DNA of 49,058 nucleotides from contig NZ_JADPCJ010000018.1 in the NCBI RefSeq assembly GCF_015670795.1, positions 1 to 49,058 of the forward strand, written 5' to 3'. Source of the stretch: Collinsella aerofaciens (GTDB taxonomy: Bacteria > Actinomycetota > Coriobacteriia > Coriobacteriales > Coriobacteriaceae). Shown here piece by piece: positions 33,057 to 42,313 of the stretch. Made by a program: the position numbers and the translations under genes. Below the pieces are notes generated by a model. That model was not told the origin of the DNA. It worked only from the letters and a program-made list of their open reading frames with translations, and did no database searches. Each line of letters starts with the position of its first letter. Within the stretch, counting starts at the first letter, position 1.

Positions 33057-33530
33057 ATGGATTCCAAAAGACTTGCCGAGATAGCCGATGTTATGGAGGA
33101 CCGCGGCCTCACGCGCGTGCGCGTTGAGGAGCCCGATGGCACCGCGGTCGAACTCGAGCGCGCGAGCGCCGCACAGCCGGTTGCCGTGCCCATGCCCATG
33201 CCGAGCGCTATGGCCGCTCCAGTTGCAGCTCCCACAGTCGCGCCTGCCGCACCGGAGCCCGCCGCGCAGACACCTGCCGCCGCACCGGAGCCCAAGGGCA
33301 CCGAGGTGACCGCTCCCATGGTCGGCGTTTTCTATGCTGCCCCGGCGCCGGGCGACGAACCGTTTGTGCACGTGGGCTCCAAGGTCAAGGCCGGCGAGAC
33401 CCTCTGCATCATCGAGGCCATGAAGGTTCTCAACGAGGTGACGGCCGAGGCAGACGGCGAGGTGCTCGAGATCTGCGTGGCCGACGGCGACCTCGTGGAG
33501 TTTGGCAGCTGCCTCATGAGGATCGGATAG
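33057..33530 (+). CDS. accB: Biotin carboxyl carrier protein of acetyl-CoA carboxylase
   Basis: A 157-residue carrier. The N-terminal domain (to about 35) is followed by a Pro/Ala linker (40-78) and a biotinyl domain with Lys123 in EAMKV, the residue modified by BirA. AccC carboxylates the biotin, and AccDA transfers the carboxyl to acetyl-CoA. It is tightly packed between fabF and fabZ. Confidence 0.95.
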   Translation: MDSKRLAEIADVMEDRGLTRVRVEEPDGTAVELERASAAQPVAVPMPMPSAMAAPVAAPTVAPAAPEPAAQTPAAAPEPKGTEVTAPMVGVFYAAPAPGDEPFVHVGSKVKAGETLCIIEAMKVLNEVTAEADGEVLEICVADGDLVEFGSCLMRIG

Positions 33531-33539
33531 GTGATATCC

Positions 33540-33962
33540 ATGAACAAAGAAGAGCTCAAGAAGCTGTTACCGCATCGTGAGCCGATGCTTTTGCTCGACG
33601 AAGCCGAGCTGGTGGGCGACGAGGCCCACGGCAAGATAACGATTACGGGCGACGAGTACTTTTTACAGGGGCATTTTCCGGGAAACCCGGTTGTCCCCGG
33701 CGTGATTCAGTGCGAGATGCTCGCCCAGAACTGCTGCGTGCTGCTGATGGGCGATGAGGAGGCGCGCGGCGCGACGCCGTTCTACACCAGTCTGGACAAG
33801 GTGCGCTTTAAGCGTCCGGTGCGCCCGGGCGACACGGTTGATCTGGTGTGCTCCATCACGCGTGCGCGCGGGCCGTTCCGCTTTGCGACGGGTACTGCGA
33901 GCGTCAACGGTGAGGTTTGCTGCCGCGCCGATATGTCTTTTGCACTCATGCACGAAAGTTAA
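33540..33962 (+). CDS. fabZ: 3-hydroxyacyl-ACP dehydratase
   Basis: A 140-residue hot-dog-fold dehydratase. LLPHREPMLLLD starts the fold, and His45 (GHFPGNPVVPG) with Glu59 (QCEMLAQ) form the active site. A GTG at 33531 directly after the accB stop is possible, but the ATG at 33540 has AGGTGA at the proper distance. No FabA/FabB pair is seen. Confidence 0.94.
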   Translation: MNKEELKKLLPHREPMLLLDEAELVGDEAHGKITITGDEYFLQGHFPGNPVVPGVIQCEMLAQNCCVLLMGDEEARGATPFYTSLDKVRFKRPVRPGDTVDLVCSITRARGPFRFATGTASVNGEVCCRADMSFALMHES

Positions 33963-33972
33963 GGAAGGCTTC

Positions 33973-35316
33973 ATGTTCGACAAAGTGCTCATCGCCAACC
34001 GCGGCGAGGTCGCGGTCCGTGTTATCCGCGCGTGCCGCGATATGGGCATCAAGACCGTCGCCGTCTACTCCACGGCCGATGCGGACGCGCTGCACGTGCA
34101 GCTTGCCGACGAGGCGTATTGCATCGGCGGCCCGCGTCTTGCCGAGAGCTACCTCAACGACGATGCCGTGCTCACCTGTGCCGTAAAGTCGGGCGCAAAG
34201 GCGATCCATCCTGGGTACGGCTTCTTTTCCGAGAAGGCGAGCTTTGTACGCGACTGCGACAAGTATGGCCTGGCGTTTGTCGGTCCTTCGGCCGAGGTAA
34301 TCGACAGCATGGGCGACAAGGACGCCGCACGTCGAACGGCTGCCGCGGCGGGCGTGCCCATCGTTCCGGGCTGCGATTTGCTCAAAAGCCCCGAGGAGGC
34401 AACGGCCGAGGCCGAGCGCATTGGCTGCCCCGTGCTTATTAAGGCGCGTGCCGGTGGTGGCGGTCGCGGCATTCGCAAGGTCGAGCGCGTGGAAGATGCG
34501 GCAAAGGCGTTCATCGAAGCGTGTGCCGAGGGCGAGGCCGTTTTTGGCGACGGCGAGTGCTACATGGAGAAGTTCGTCGCGCCGGCGCACCACGTTGAGG
34601 TTCAGATTATGGCCGATAAGCAGGGCCATGTGTTTTCGCTTGGCGAGCGCGAGTGCTCGGTGCAGCGTCGCAACCAAAAGCTGATCGAGGAGAGCCCCGC
34701 GCCGTGCCTCGACGGACACGACGACATTCGTGCTCGCATGCACAAGGCAGCGCGTGACCTGGCTCGTGCCGTCGGCTACGAAGGAGCCGGTACCATCGAG
34801 TTCCTGTATTCGGACGACGGCAATTTCTACTTTATGGAAATGAACACGCGCTTGCAGGTGGAGCATCCGGTTACGGAGTTTGTGACCGATACCGACTTGG
34901 TCAAGTGGCAGCTGCGCGTGGCAGCCGGCCAGCCTCTGCCCTTTGAGCAGGAGGATATGCCGGTCCGCAACCACGCCATGGAGTGCCGCATCAATGCCGA
35001 AACGCCGGACTTTCTGCCGTCATGCGGAACGGTCACCGCGTTGCGTGTGCCGGGTGGTCCGCGCGTGCGCTGGGATTCCGCCATGTTTACCGGTGCGAAC
35101 GTTCCGCCGTACTACGACTCCATGCTTGGCAAGCTCATCGTGTGTGCGCCCACGCGTGACGGCGCCATTCGCAAGATGCGCTCGGCCCTGGGCGAGCTCG
35201 TGATTGAGGGCGTGAGCGAAAACAGCGAGCTTCAGCTCGACGTGCTGGCAAACGACGAGTTCTTGTCGGGCATGTATCACACCGATCTGATGGGGCATCT
35301 CTATGCTGATGAATAG
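33973..35316 (+). CDS. accC: Biotin carboxylase subunit of acetyl-CoA carboxylase
   Basis: A 447-residue ATP-grasp enzyme that carboxylates biotin on AccB. KVLIANRGEVAVRV begins the protein, the Gly-rich ATP lid KARAGGGGRGIRKV is near residue 159, and EMNTRLQVEHPVTE is the metal and bicarbonate region. The start follows AAGGAAGG. Its last 14 bases overlap the accDA start, suggesting coupled translation and fixed subunit ratios. Confidence 0.96.
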   Translation: MFDKVLIANRGEVAVRVIRACRDMGIKTVAVYSTADADALHVQLADEAYCIGGPRLAESYLNDDAVLTCAVKSGAKAIHPGYGFFSEKASFVRDCDKYGLAFVGPSAEVIDSMGDKDAARRTAAAAGVPIVPGCDLLKSPEEATAEAERIGCPVLIKARAGGGGRGIRKVERVEDAAKAFIEACAEGEAVFGDGECYMEKFVAPAHHVEVQIMADKQGHVFSLGERECSVQRRNQKLIEESPAPCLDGHDDIRARMHKAARDLARAVGYEGAGTIEFLYSDDGNFYFMEMNTRLQVEHPVTEFVTDTDLVKWQLRVAAGQPLPFEQEDMPVRNHAMECRINAETPDFLPSCGTVTALRVPGGPRVRWDSAMFTGANVPPYYDSMLGKLIVCAPTRDGAIRKMRSALGELVIEGVSENSELQLDVLANDEFLSGMYHTDLMGHLYADE

Positions 35317-37027
35317 AAAAGCGAAGACGGTCAACGTCCTCGAGGGACCGATGACCGAGTCGTGCGCCGAGTTTCCCGCGCGCCACGTGTTTATCAAGTG
35401 CCCGGAGTGCCGCCGCGTGATCGATGAGGCACGCCTACACAACAACCTCGAGGTCTGCCCTCGTTGCGGCAAACACTTTCGCGTGAGCGGTCGCGCGCGC
35501 ATGCGCATGACGGTCGACGAGGACACGTTTGAGGAATGGGATGCCAATCTGGCGTCGGAGGACTTCCTCTCGTTTCCCGGCTATGCCGACAAGCTCAAGA
35601 GCGTGAGCGAGCGTTCGGGCGAGCGCGATGCCGTTGTGTGCGGCAGGGGCAAAATCTGCGGTTGCGATACCGCGCTCTTCTTTATGGACGCCAACTTTAT
35701 GATGGGCTCGATGGGCTCCGTGGTGGGCGAGAAGATCTGTCGCACATTTGAGCGTGCGACCGAGCTGGGATTGCCGGTTGTCGGCTTTACCGTTTCGGGC
35801 GGTGCGCGCATGCAGGAGGGCGTGACCTCGCTTATGCAGATGGCCAAGATTTCTGCGGCGGTTAGGCGCCACAGCGAGGCGGGCGGCCTGTATATCACGG
35901 TGCTCACCGACCCCACGACCGGAGGCGTAACCGCGAGCTTTGCCATGGAGGGCGACATTATCCTGGCCGAGCCCGATGCCCTGACGGCATTTGCCGGCCC
36001 GCGCGTGATCGAGCAGAACATGCACAAGCGCCTGCCCAAGGGATTCCAGCGCTCCGAGTTTTTGCTGGAGCACGGCTTTTGCGATGCCGTTGTTCCGCGT
36101 GGCGAGATTGCGCTCACGGTAGGCGAGCTGCTGGCGCTGCACGAAGGGCACGCGCCCGGCCTGGGGGCACCGCATGAGATCGTGCATACGGGTCGCCGCG
36201 GCAAAAAGCTGGGATACTTGTTCAAGCGCTCGGCCGCACCAAAAACCGCGCTCGAGATTGTCAAGCAGACCCGCTCGGCAGATCGCGCCACGGCGGGCGA
36301 GATGATCTCGCTGGGCCTGGATGGATTTGTGGAGCTGCACGGCGACCGCTACTTTGGCGACGACGCTGCTGTGGTGGCTGGCATTGGCTGGAAAGACGGA
36401 CGCCCCGTAACGGTCATCGCCATCGAGCGCGGCACCACGACCAAAGAGCGCATGCGTCGCAACTTTGGTATGGCACATCCCGAGGGCTACCGCAAAGCGC
36501 GTCGCCTGATGCGCCAGGCCGAAAAGTTTGGTCGACCGGTTCTGTGCCTGGTCGATACTTCGGGCGCGTTTTGCGGCATCGGTGCCGAGGAACGCGGCCA
36601 GGGTGAGGCGATTGCCCAGAACCTCATGGAGATGAGCGGCCTTAAGACGCCGATTGTCTCGGTGGTGACAGGCGAGGGCGGCTCTGGTGGCGCGCTGGCG
36701 CTGTCCGTGGCCGACCGCATCCTGATGCTCTCGAGCTCGGCCTATTCGGTCGTGAGCCCCGAGGCCTGTGCGTCGATCCTGTGGAAGGATACCGAGCGCG
36801 CGAATGAGGCCGCCGAGGCGCTTAAGCTCACGGCCCCCGATCTGCTGGCGCTCGGCATCATCGACGGCATTGTTGACGATAAAGGCCTGTCGCATGAGGA
36901 GATCGCCGGTGCCGTCATGTCCTCGGCATTTGATGCCTTCGATGCGCTTGGGCAGCTCGACGACGCGACCCTCACAAACCTCCGCTACGAAAAGTACCGC
37001 GCAATCGGTCAGTACCGCACGATGTGA
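35303..37027 (+). CDS. accD: Fused carboxyltransferase AccD-AccA of acetyl-CoA carboxylase
   Basis: A single 574-residue chain carries both carboxyltransferase halves, normally separate beta and alpha subunits. The AccD half has the zinc ribbon Cys33, Cys36, Cys52, Cys55 and VSGGARMQEG; the AccA half begins near residue 300 and includes LDGFVELHGDR, GEGGSGGALAL and a C-terminal helix bundle. It moves carboxyl from biotin-AccB to acetyl-CoA, making malonyl-CoA. Start ATG at 35303 overlaps accC; ATG at 35309 is an alternative. It is the last fatty-acid gene of the operon. Confidence 0.93.
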   Translation: MLMNRKAKTVNVLEGPMTESCAEFPARHVFIKCPECRRVIDEARLHNNLEVCPRCGKHFRVSGRARMRMTVDEDTFEEWDANLASEDFLSFPGYADKLKSVSERSGERDAVVCGRGKICGCDTALFFMDANFMMGSMGSVVGEKICRTFERATELGLPVVGFTVSGGARMQEGVTSLMQMAKISAAVRRHSEAGGLYITVLTDPTTGGVTASFAMEGDIILAEPDALTAFAGPRVIEQNMHKRLPKGFQRSEFLLEHGFCDAVVPRGEIALTVGELLALHEGHAPGLGAPHEIVHTGRRGKKLGYLFKRSAAPKTALEIVKQTRSADRATAGEMISLGLDGFVELHGDRYFGDDAAVVAGIGWKDGRPVTVIAIERGTTTKERMRRNFGMAHPEGYRKARRLMRQAEKFGRPVLCLVDTSGAFCGIGAEERGQGEAIAQNLMEMSGLKTPIVSVVTGEGGSGGALALSVADRILMLSSSAYSVVSPEACASILWKDTERANEAAEALKLTAPDLLALGIIDGIVDDKGLSHEEIAGAVMSSAFDAFDALGQLDDATLTNLRYEKYRAIGQYRTM

Positions 37028-37067
37028 CAAAGGGACAGCCCGCATGTCATATTGGGAAAGGCATTCC

Positions 37068-38282
37068 ATGCTACAAGTTTCTAACACCTCGTTTACAACG
37101 TCGGTTTCATCAAACGCCATGGCCGTGGTGGACTATCTGTCCAAAAGCATGATGTCGGCGCTGCCGTTTATTGTCTGCGCGGCGTTGTTCCGCACCGTCG
37201 CTGTCATTATGGGCGAAGGCATGCTGGGCCTGTGGTCTGCCGATTCCGATATCTATCGCCTGTTCTACAGTTGGCTCTATAACGCCGGCTACTACTTTTT
37301 GCCCATTTATCTTGGTTGGGCGGCCGCCCGCCAGCTCGGTTGCTCGGAGCAGCTGGGCATGATGCTGGGCGGCGTATTGATTGCACCCGATTTACTCAAG
37401 CTTGTCGATGCCGCATCGACGACGGGGGCATCGATGACTTCCGTGTATGGTCTGCTTCCTGCGCCGGTCAACGATTACACGACGACTGTTATTCCGGTTC
37501 TCATCTCGGTGCCCGTGCTATGGCGAGTGGAGTGTTTCTTTAAGCGCGTTATCCCTAAGGCCGTGGCGTTTTCGTTCGTTCCGTTTGCGACCATGCTTGT
37601 CATGGTTCCGGTTTCGCTGTGTATTACGGCGCCGGCGGGCAGCTATCTGGGCATGCTGTTGGGCCAGCTTATGTTTATGCTTGGCAATTCCGGTGGCATC
37701 GTGTCGCTGCTCACGCTCATGGGGCTTGCTGCGGGCTGGGAGTTCCTAAAGATCGCCGGCGTCAGCAACGTTGTCCTATCGCTCGCCTATGCGCAGTTTA
37801 TGAGTGTGGGAACGGATTCGTGCATCCTGATCGCCGCGACGATGGCAACGTTCGCCGTTTGGGGCATGCCCTTTGGCGCGTCGCTCCGCGTTGCGGATAA
37901 GGACGAGAAGGCGCTCATGCTGGGCTATTCAATCTCGGGTGTTCTTGGCGGCGTAAGCGAGCCGGCGCTGTACGGTTGCGGCTTTAAATATGGCAGGTGC
38001 CTGACGTGCATGGCCATTGGCGGCGCCGTCGGAGGCCTTGTTGCGGCCGTGGGCCACGTTACGGCCTATACCATCGGCATGACGAATGTCCTTATGGTCA
38101 TTGGCTTTGCCACGGGCGGCATCTCGAACCTGCTGTGGTGCTGCGCTGCCGGCGGTGTGGCATTTGCGGTGTCTGCGGCGCTGAGCTACTGCTTTGGCGT
38201 GGTGCCGGCGAAGGGACAGACGACGGGGGACGGAGCCGATTCACCCGAAACCTCGAAGAGCGTGGCCGAAGTAAGCGCGTAA
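37068..38282 (+). CDS. Orphan PTS EIIC-type membrane permease
   Basis: A 404-residue polytopic membrane protein with about ten helices resembling the EIIC domain of the glucose/sucrose PTS superfamily: an early MSALPFIVCAALF helix, YYFLPIYLGW and the substrate-loop signature GGVSEPALYG at 294-303. It lacks the EIIB and EIIA domains usual in such proteins, and no EIIB gene is near. It may use a EIIB encoded elsewhere with the Crr-type EIIA at 243-806, or transport without phosphorylation. The ATG at 37068 follows GGGAAAGG; a start at 37044 is less supported. It lies 40 bases after accDA without a terminator, so read-through is likely. Confidence 0.72.
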   Translation: MLQVSNTSFTTSVSSNAMAVVDYLSKSMMSALPFIVCAALFRTVAVIMGEGMLGLWSADSDIYRLFYSWLYNAGYYFLPIYLGWAAARQLGCSEQLGMMLGGVLIAPDLLKLVDAASTTGASMTSVYGLLPAPVNDYTTTVIPVLISVPVLWRVECFFKRVIPKAVAFSFVPFATMLVMVPVSLCITAPAGSYLGMLLGQLMFMLGNSGGIVSLLTLMGLAAGWEFLKIAGVSNVVLSLAYAQFMSVGTDSCILIAATMATFAVWGMPFGASLRVADKDEKALMLGYSISGVLGGVSEPALYGCGFKYGRCLTCMAIGGAVGGLVAAVGHVTAYTIGMTNVLMVIGFATGGISNLLWCCAAGGVAFAVSAALSYCFGVVPAKGQTTGDGADSPETSKSVAEVSA

Positions 38283-38320
38283 ACCTGTGCGACACAAGGA
38301 CGATTCCTTTGCCATATTCC

Positions 38321-38356
38321 AAGGCCGTGGCCCGTGTGGGTTGCGGCCTTTTTTGT
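38321..38356 (+). terminator. Terminator after the fatty-acid operon and EIIC gene
   Basis: AAGGCCG pairs with CGGCCTT, with an inner GCCC/GGGT stem, and six T residues follow. It is the first clear terminator since the fabH promoter. Confidence 0.85.
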
Positions 38357-38433
38357 ATCTGGGGGACAAAGTGGCTACACTACAATCCGTTTGAGCAATA
38401 GATATATAGGTAGTACCGTGGGGGCGGATGTAG

Positions 38434-39588
38434 ATGGTCGAGTGGATTGTTAAGCGTGCGCAGGGCGACCGTGCGCGCGTGGGCACGTTGACGGGCGTGG
38501 TGTGTATTCTCGCCAATGTGGCACTATGCGCTGCGAAGGGCGTAATTGGCGTGCTGTCGGGATCGGTTTCGATTGTGGCGGATGCCATGAACAACCTGTC
38601 CGATGCAAGCTCGAATATCGTGAGCGTGCTGGGCTTTAAGCTGGCGAGCAAGCCGGCCGACCCCGAGCATCCTTACGGCCACGGTCGCTACGAGTATCTC
38701 TCGGGTTTGGTCGTGGCGGCGCTCGTGCTGCTTATTGGCATCGAACTGGTGAAGTCCTCGGTGGAGCGTATTGTCAACCCGGAGCCTGTCGAGTTCTCGC
38801 TTGCCCTGGTGGCGGTCCTGGCACTTTCGATGGTTGTAAAGCTGTGGATGGCGGCCCTCAACCAAAAGCTCGGCGATCGCATTGAGTCCGAGACGCTGCA
38901 TGCGACCGCGCAGGATTCCAAGAACGATGTCCTTGCCACAGGCGCCGTGTTGGCGTGCGCAATTGTTTCGCAGGTGACGCACATCAATCTTGACGCATGG
39001 GTCGGCCTTGCCGTTGGCGCCTATATTGGCTGGAGCGGTTTTGAGCTCATCCAGGATACGGTGAGCCCGCTTTTGGGCCAGTCGCCCGATCCTAAGCTGG
39101 TCAAGCACATTCGAGACAAGATCATGAGCTATCCCGGCGTTTTGGGCGTTCACGATTTGATGGTTCACGACTACGGCCCGGGCAGGAAGTTTGCAAGTGC
39201 GCATGCCGAGATGGCGGCCGAGGACAGCCCGTTGGAAAGTCACGACACGCTCGATAACATCGAGCAGTCGTTTAGGGACGAAGACGGCATGATCGTTACG
39301 CTTCACTACGATCCCATCGTGACCGATGACCCCAAGCTGGCGAGCATGCGCTTGCGCATTCACGCCATGGCCCAGGAGATCGATAGCCGCCTCTCGATTC
39401 ATGACCTGCGCTGCGTGCCGGGTCCTACGCACACCAACGTGATCTTTGACTGCGTGCGTCCCTCGGATCTGCAGATGAGTGCCGAAGACGTAAAGCACGC
39501 GCTGACACAACGGGTCGAATCGGAATATCCCAAGTCGATTGCCAAGATTACGATCGACGAAGACTACGTAGGGCATACCCACGAGTAA
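38434..39588 (+). CDS. Cation diffusion facilitator family transporter
   Basis: A 384-residue metal-proton antiporter, probably exporting Zn, Mn or Fe. Six membrane helices lie in residues 15-210. Metal-site residues are seen in DAMNNLSDASSN (about 51-62) and HATAQDSKND (about 154-163), and HPYGHGRYEYLSGL is the family signature. A long C-terminal domain (about 175 residues) contains the usual dimerisation fold with a second ferredoxin-like segment. The metal cannot be assigned. The phosphatase gene follows after 39 bases. Confidence 0.9.
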   Translation: MVEWIVKRAQGDRARVGTLTGVVCILANVALCAAKGVIGVLSGSVSIVADAMNNLSDASSNIVSVLGFKLASKPADPEHPYGHGRYEYLSGLVVAALVLLIGIELVKSSVERIVNPEPVEFSLALVAVLALSMVVKLWMAALNQKLGDRIESETLHATAQDSKNDVLATGAVLACAIVSQVTHINLDAWVGLAVGAYIGWSGFELIQDTVSPLLGQSPDPKLVKHIRDKIMSYPGVLGVHDLMVHDYGPGRKFASAHAEMAAEDSPLESHDTLDNIEQSFRDEDGMIVTLHYDPIVTDDPKLASMRLRIHAMAQEIDSRLSIHDLRCVPGPTHTNVIFDCVRPSDLQMSAEDVKHALTQRVESEYPKSIAKITIDEDYVGHTHE

Positions 39589-39627
39589 GGCTATGCCGGC
39601 AAAGCAGGTTATGCAGAAGGGGAGAGC

Positions 39628-40254
39628 ATGAAGAAGCTGTATCTACTCCGCCACGGTCAGACGGAGTTCAACGTCAAAAAGCTGGTCCAGGGCCGCTGCG
39701 ATTCACCGCTCACCGACTTAGGCCGTCAGCAAGCCGGGATGGCAGCCGCATGGCTCAAAGCCCACGGCGTCGTCCCCGACAAAGTGGTCTCATCACCCTT
39801 AGGCCGAGCCATGGACACGGCAAGTCTCGTCGCATGCGAGCTCCTCGGCCCGGACGCAGCAGCCGAGCCCTGCGAAGGCATTATCGAGCGCTGCTACGGC
39901 TCCTTCGAAGAAGGCCCGCACGGCGCGCTGCCCACCGACGTCTGGGATCCGGGCGAGGACCTGGTCCCCTTCGGAGGAGAAGGAAGCCAGGCGCTGCAAG
40001 AACGTATGGTGGATGCGCTTACCAATATCATGGGCTCCGAGGGCATCGAAACCCTTCTAGCAGTAAGCCACGGCAGCGCCAGCCGCCAATTTATCAAGGC
40101 CGCAGCCCCAGAGGGCTTCGAGCTCCCAACAAAACTCCCCAACTGCGCCATCATGATCTTCGATTTCGATGAGGCAAAGCCACAAGCAGAAGGCGAACCG
40201 TCCCAATGCAAGTTCACCCTCCAGCAAATAGTGGACCCCCAACAAAGTCATTAG
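39628..40254 (+). CDS. Histidine phosphatase family protein
   Basis: A 208-residue phosphoglycerate-mutase-like phosphatase. RHGQTEFN (8-15) carries the phosphorylated His9 and SHGSASR the second histidine; the acid is likely within IIERCYGSFEEG. Substrates may be phosphosugars or nucleotide derivatives. The start follows GGGGAGAG. Codon use shifts within the gene toward GCA, CAA, GAA, TCA and CTA, as at the end of the aminotransferase gene; both genes end just before a long palindrome. Confidence 0.87.
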   Translation: MKKLYLLRHGQTEFNVKKLVQGRCDSPLTDLGRQQAGMAAAWLKAHGVVPDKVVSSPLGRAMDTASLVACELLGPDAAAEPCEGIIERCYGSFEEGPHGALPTDVWDPGEDLVPFGGEGSQALQERMVDALTNIMGSEGIETLLAVSHGSASRQFIKAAAPEGFELPTKLPNCAIMIFDFDEAKPQAEGEPSQCKFTLQQIVDPQQSH

Positions 40255-40290
40255 CCTGAGCGAGCAAGGTTTAGCAGACATCAACGTGGC

Positions 40291-40453
40291 GTTCCCAGTG
40301 TGCGGCGGAGGGGGCGGGCCTGAGACATATTAAGGTTGTCGCGAGTTCCGCACGAACAGGAGAGCACTTAATGTGCTCTCCGTCGTGAGCAGGACTGTAG
40401 AGCAGCAACCTTAATATGTCTCAGGCCCGCCCCCTCCGCCGCACACTGGGAAC
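40291..40453. repeat. Long palindrome with conserved core, copy 3
   Basis: Arms 40291-40338 and 40406-40453 are perfectly complementary over 48 bp, with further partial symmetry outside. The core (40339-40405) matches copies 1 and 2 and holds the hairpin GGAGAGCAC/GTGCTCTCC with loop TTAAT (40359-40381). It lies between the phosphatase gene and the rplC promoter. Confidence 0.93.
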
Positions 40454-40505
40454 GTGCCACGCACTTTACCTGCGTAAACAATGTGAGTGAAATATGAATC
40501 TCGAT

Positions 40506-40530
40506 GGATACGCCCGCAGCCGTGTATACT
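40506..40530 (+). promoter_or_regulatory. rplC operon promoter with shared motif
   Basis: TATACT at 40525-40530 is a good -10, but no clear -35 is seen at the normal distance. Instead GGATACGCCCG-N4-CGTG (40506-40524) abuts the -10, the motif shared with rpsL and rplB. A regulator bound here could replace the -35. Confidence 0.6.
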
Positions 40531-40559
40531 AAACAGCTGTGTGTAACCAGGGGAGTATT

Positions 40560-40713
40560 CTGGCTGGACAAAATGCCTGCTTAATAGGGTTGTCAGGTAG
40601 TCCGGGCGAAATACAAGGCTGGGGAGCACGTCGTGTAAGTAGTGGTCCTCTAGGGGCGTACGCTCGGTGGTGTACGCATTGTCCCAAGACCACGCGAGAG
40701 TTGGGATCATATC
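40560..40713 (+). other. Structured leader of the rplC operon
   Basis: About 180 bases of leader precede rplC. Pairings visible include GTGGTC near 40641 with GACCAC near 40688, GCGTAC/GTACGC (40657-40678) and CCCAA/TTGGG (40683-40704) just before the start codon. It does not match a leader I know. In E. coli L4 controls the S10 operon through such a leader, but homology cannot be claimed. Confidence 0.45.
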
Positions 40714-41334
40714 TTGATCAGCATGATTCTCGGCCGCAAGATTGGCATGACCCAGGTTTGGGACGAGGACGACAACGTCGTTCCCGTCACGGTCATCCAG
40801 GCTGGCCCCTGCGCTGTCTCGCAGGTTAAAACTCAGGCAACCGACGGCTATGACGCCGTCCAGATCGGTTTCGGCGACATCAAGGCCAAGAACGTGAACA
40901 AGCCCATGGCTGGTCACTTCGCCAAGGCTGGCGTCGAGCCTGTCCGCTTCCTTCGTGAGGTCCGCGTCGAGAACGGCGAGGAGCACAAGGTCGGCGAGGT
41001 CGTCACCGTCGCTGATTTCGCTGATGTCGAGAAGGTCGACGTCATCGGTACCTCCAAGGGTAAGGGCTTCCAGGGTCGCATCAAGCGCTGGGGTCAGCGC
41101 CGCGGTCCTATGACGCATGGTTCTCACTTCCAGCGTCACCCCGGTTCTATCGGTCAGTGCGCCTATCCTGCGCGCGTCCTCAAGGGCGTCAAGATGGCCG
41201 GTCACATGGGTAACGAGCGCGTTACCGTCAAGAACCTTTCCGTTGTCCGCATCGATGCCGAGCAGAACCTCATCTTGGTCAAGGGCGCTGTCCCGGGTGC
41301 CAAGAATGGTCTCGTCGCCATCCGTATGGCCTAA
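40714..41334 (+). CDS. rplC: 50S ribosomal protein L3
   Basis: A 206-residue protein that folds 23S rRNA near the peptidyl-transferase centre. [12 protein letters not shown] begins the protein, and [29 protein letters not shown] sequence forms the extended loop. The start is uncertain: TTG at 40714 or ATG at 40723; neither has a strong ribosome site, and a CCCAA/TTGGG hairpin covers the region. It is the first gene of a twelve-gene ribosomal operon that lacks rpsJ. Confidence 0.95.
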   Translation: MISMILGRKIGMTQVWDEDDNVVPVTVIQAGPCAVSQVKTQATDGYDAVQIGFGDIKAKNVNKPMAGHFAKAGVEPVRFLREVRVENGEEHKVGEVVTVADFADVEKVDVIGTSKGKGFQGRIKRWGQRRGPMTHGSHFQRHPGSIGQCAYPARVLKGVKMAGHMGNERVTVKNLSVVRIDAEQNLILVKGAVPGAKNGLVAIRMA

Positions 41335-41380
41335 GGGCCCAGCCCATTTAGCCCAGCGTCATACCAAGGAGAACACTTAA

Positions 41381-42007
41381 ATGGCAAAGTTTGAAGTAAA
41401 GAACAGCGAGGGCAAGAAGGTCGCCGAGGCCGAGCTCGCCGCTGAGGTGTACGGCATCGAGCCGAACATCCACGTTATGCACCACATCGTCAAGTGCCAG
41501 ATGGCCTCTTGGCGTCAGGGCACCCAGTCCGCTAAGGGCCGCTCTGAGGTTTCCGGTGGCGGCAAGAAGCCTTGGCGTCAGAAGGGCACCGGCCGTGCCC
41601 GCCAGGGTTCCATCCGTGCTGCCCAGTGGCGTCACGGTGGCGTTGTCTTCGCCCCCAAGCCCCGTTCCTACGCTAAGCGTATGAACAACAAGGAGGTCAA
41701 GCTGGCTATGCGCTCCGCGCTGTCCGCCAAGCTGGCCGATGGCGAGCTCGTGCTCGTCGACGACTACGGCTTCGAGAAGCCTTCCACCAAGGCTGCCGTC
41801 GCCATGCTCAAGGCTCTCGGCCTTGAGGGCAAGCGTCTGACCATCATCGTTCGCGATGAGGACGTCAACGCCTACCTGTCGTTCCGCAACATTCCCAAGA
41901 CGTTCATCATCACCGCTGACGAGGCCAACACCTACGATCTCGTCAACAACAACGCCGTGCTGATGCCCGCCGACATCGCCGCTCACTTCGGGGAGGTGCT
42001 TGCATAA
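41381..42007 (+). CDS. rplD: 50S ribosomal protein L4
   Basis: A 208-residue exit-tunnel protein; in E. coli it also represses the S10 operon. KPWRQKGTGRARQGSIRAAQWRHGGVVF-type sequence is the conserved tunnel loop. The start follows AAGGAG. Its stop touches the rplW start (ATAAATG), so translation is coupled. Confidence 0.96.
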   Translation: MAKFEVKNSEGKKVAEAELAAEVYGIEPNIHVMHHIVKCQMASWRQGTQSAKGRSEVSGGGKKPWRQKGTGRARQGSIRAAQWRHGGVVFAPKPRSYAKRMNNKEVKLAMRSALSAKLADGELVLVDDYGFEKPSTKAAVAMLKALGLEGKRLTIIVRDEDVNAYLSFRNIPKTFIITADEANTYDLVNNNAVLMPADIAAHFGEVLA

Positions 42008-42295
42008 ATGACCGCCCACGAGATCATCATCCGTCCGATCGTGTCCGAGCGTTCCTTCGCCGGCATGGAGCTGAACAAGTACACGTTCGAGGTCGCCAAG
42101 GATGCTAACAAGTATCAGATCAAGGACGCTGTCGAGGAGATCTTCGGCGTCAAGGTCGTTCGCGTGAACACCCTGACGGTCAAGCCCAAGACCAAGCGCG
42201 TGCGCTATGTCGCCGGCAAGACCCGTTCTTGGAAGAAGGCCATCGTCACGCTGGCCGAGGGCGACACCATCGAGGTCTTTGGCAACCAGGCCTAA
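42008..42295 (+). CDS. rplW: 50S ribosomal protein L23
   Basis: A 95-residue tunnel-exit protein that contacts trigger factor and SRP. IIIRPIVSERSF begins the family pattern and VRVNTLTVKPKTKRVRY is the rRNA-binding segment. It starts directly after the rplD stop. A 179-base spacer with a hairpin follows before rplB, wider than is usual in this operon. Confidence 0.96.
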   Translation: MTAHEIIIRPIVSERSFAGMELNKYTFEVAKDANKYQIKDAVEEIFGVKVVRVNTLTVKPKTKRVRYVAGKTRSWKKAIVTLAEGDTIEVFGNQA

Positions 42296-42313
42296 GACTC
42301 GCTGCTGTTGAGT

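Noticed and set aside
26786..40713. Assembly misjoin as the cause of the rpsJ-rplC separation
   Set aside because: Complete terminator after rpsJ, intact divergent birA/fab promoter region and a full promoter before rplC are present; not excluded, but the sequence gives no sign of a join.
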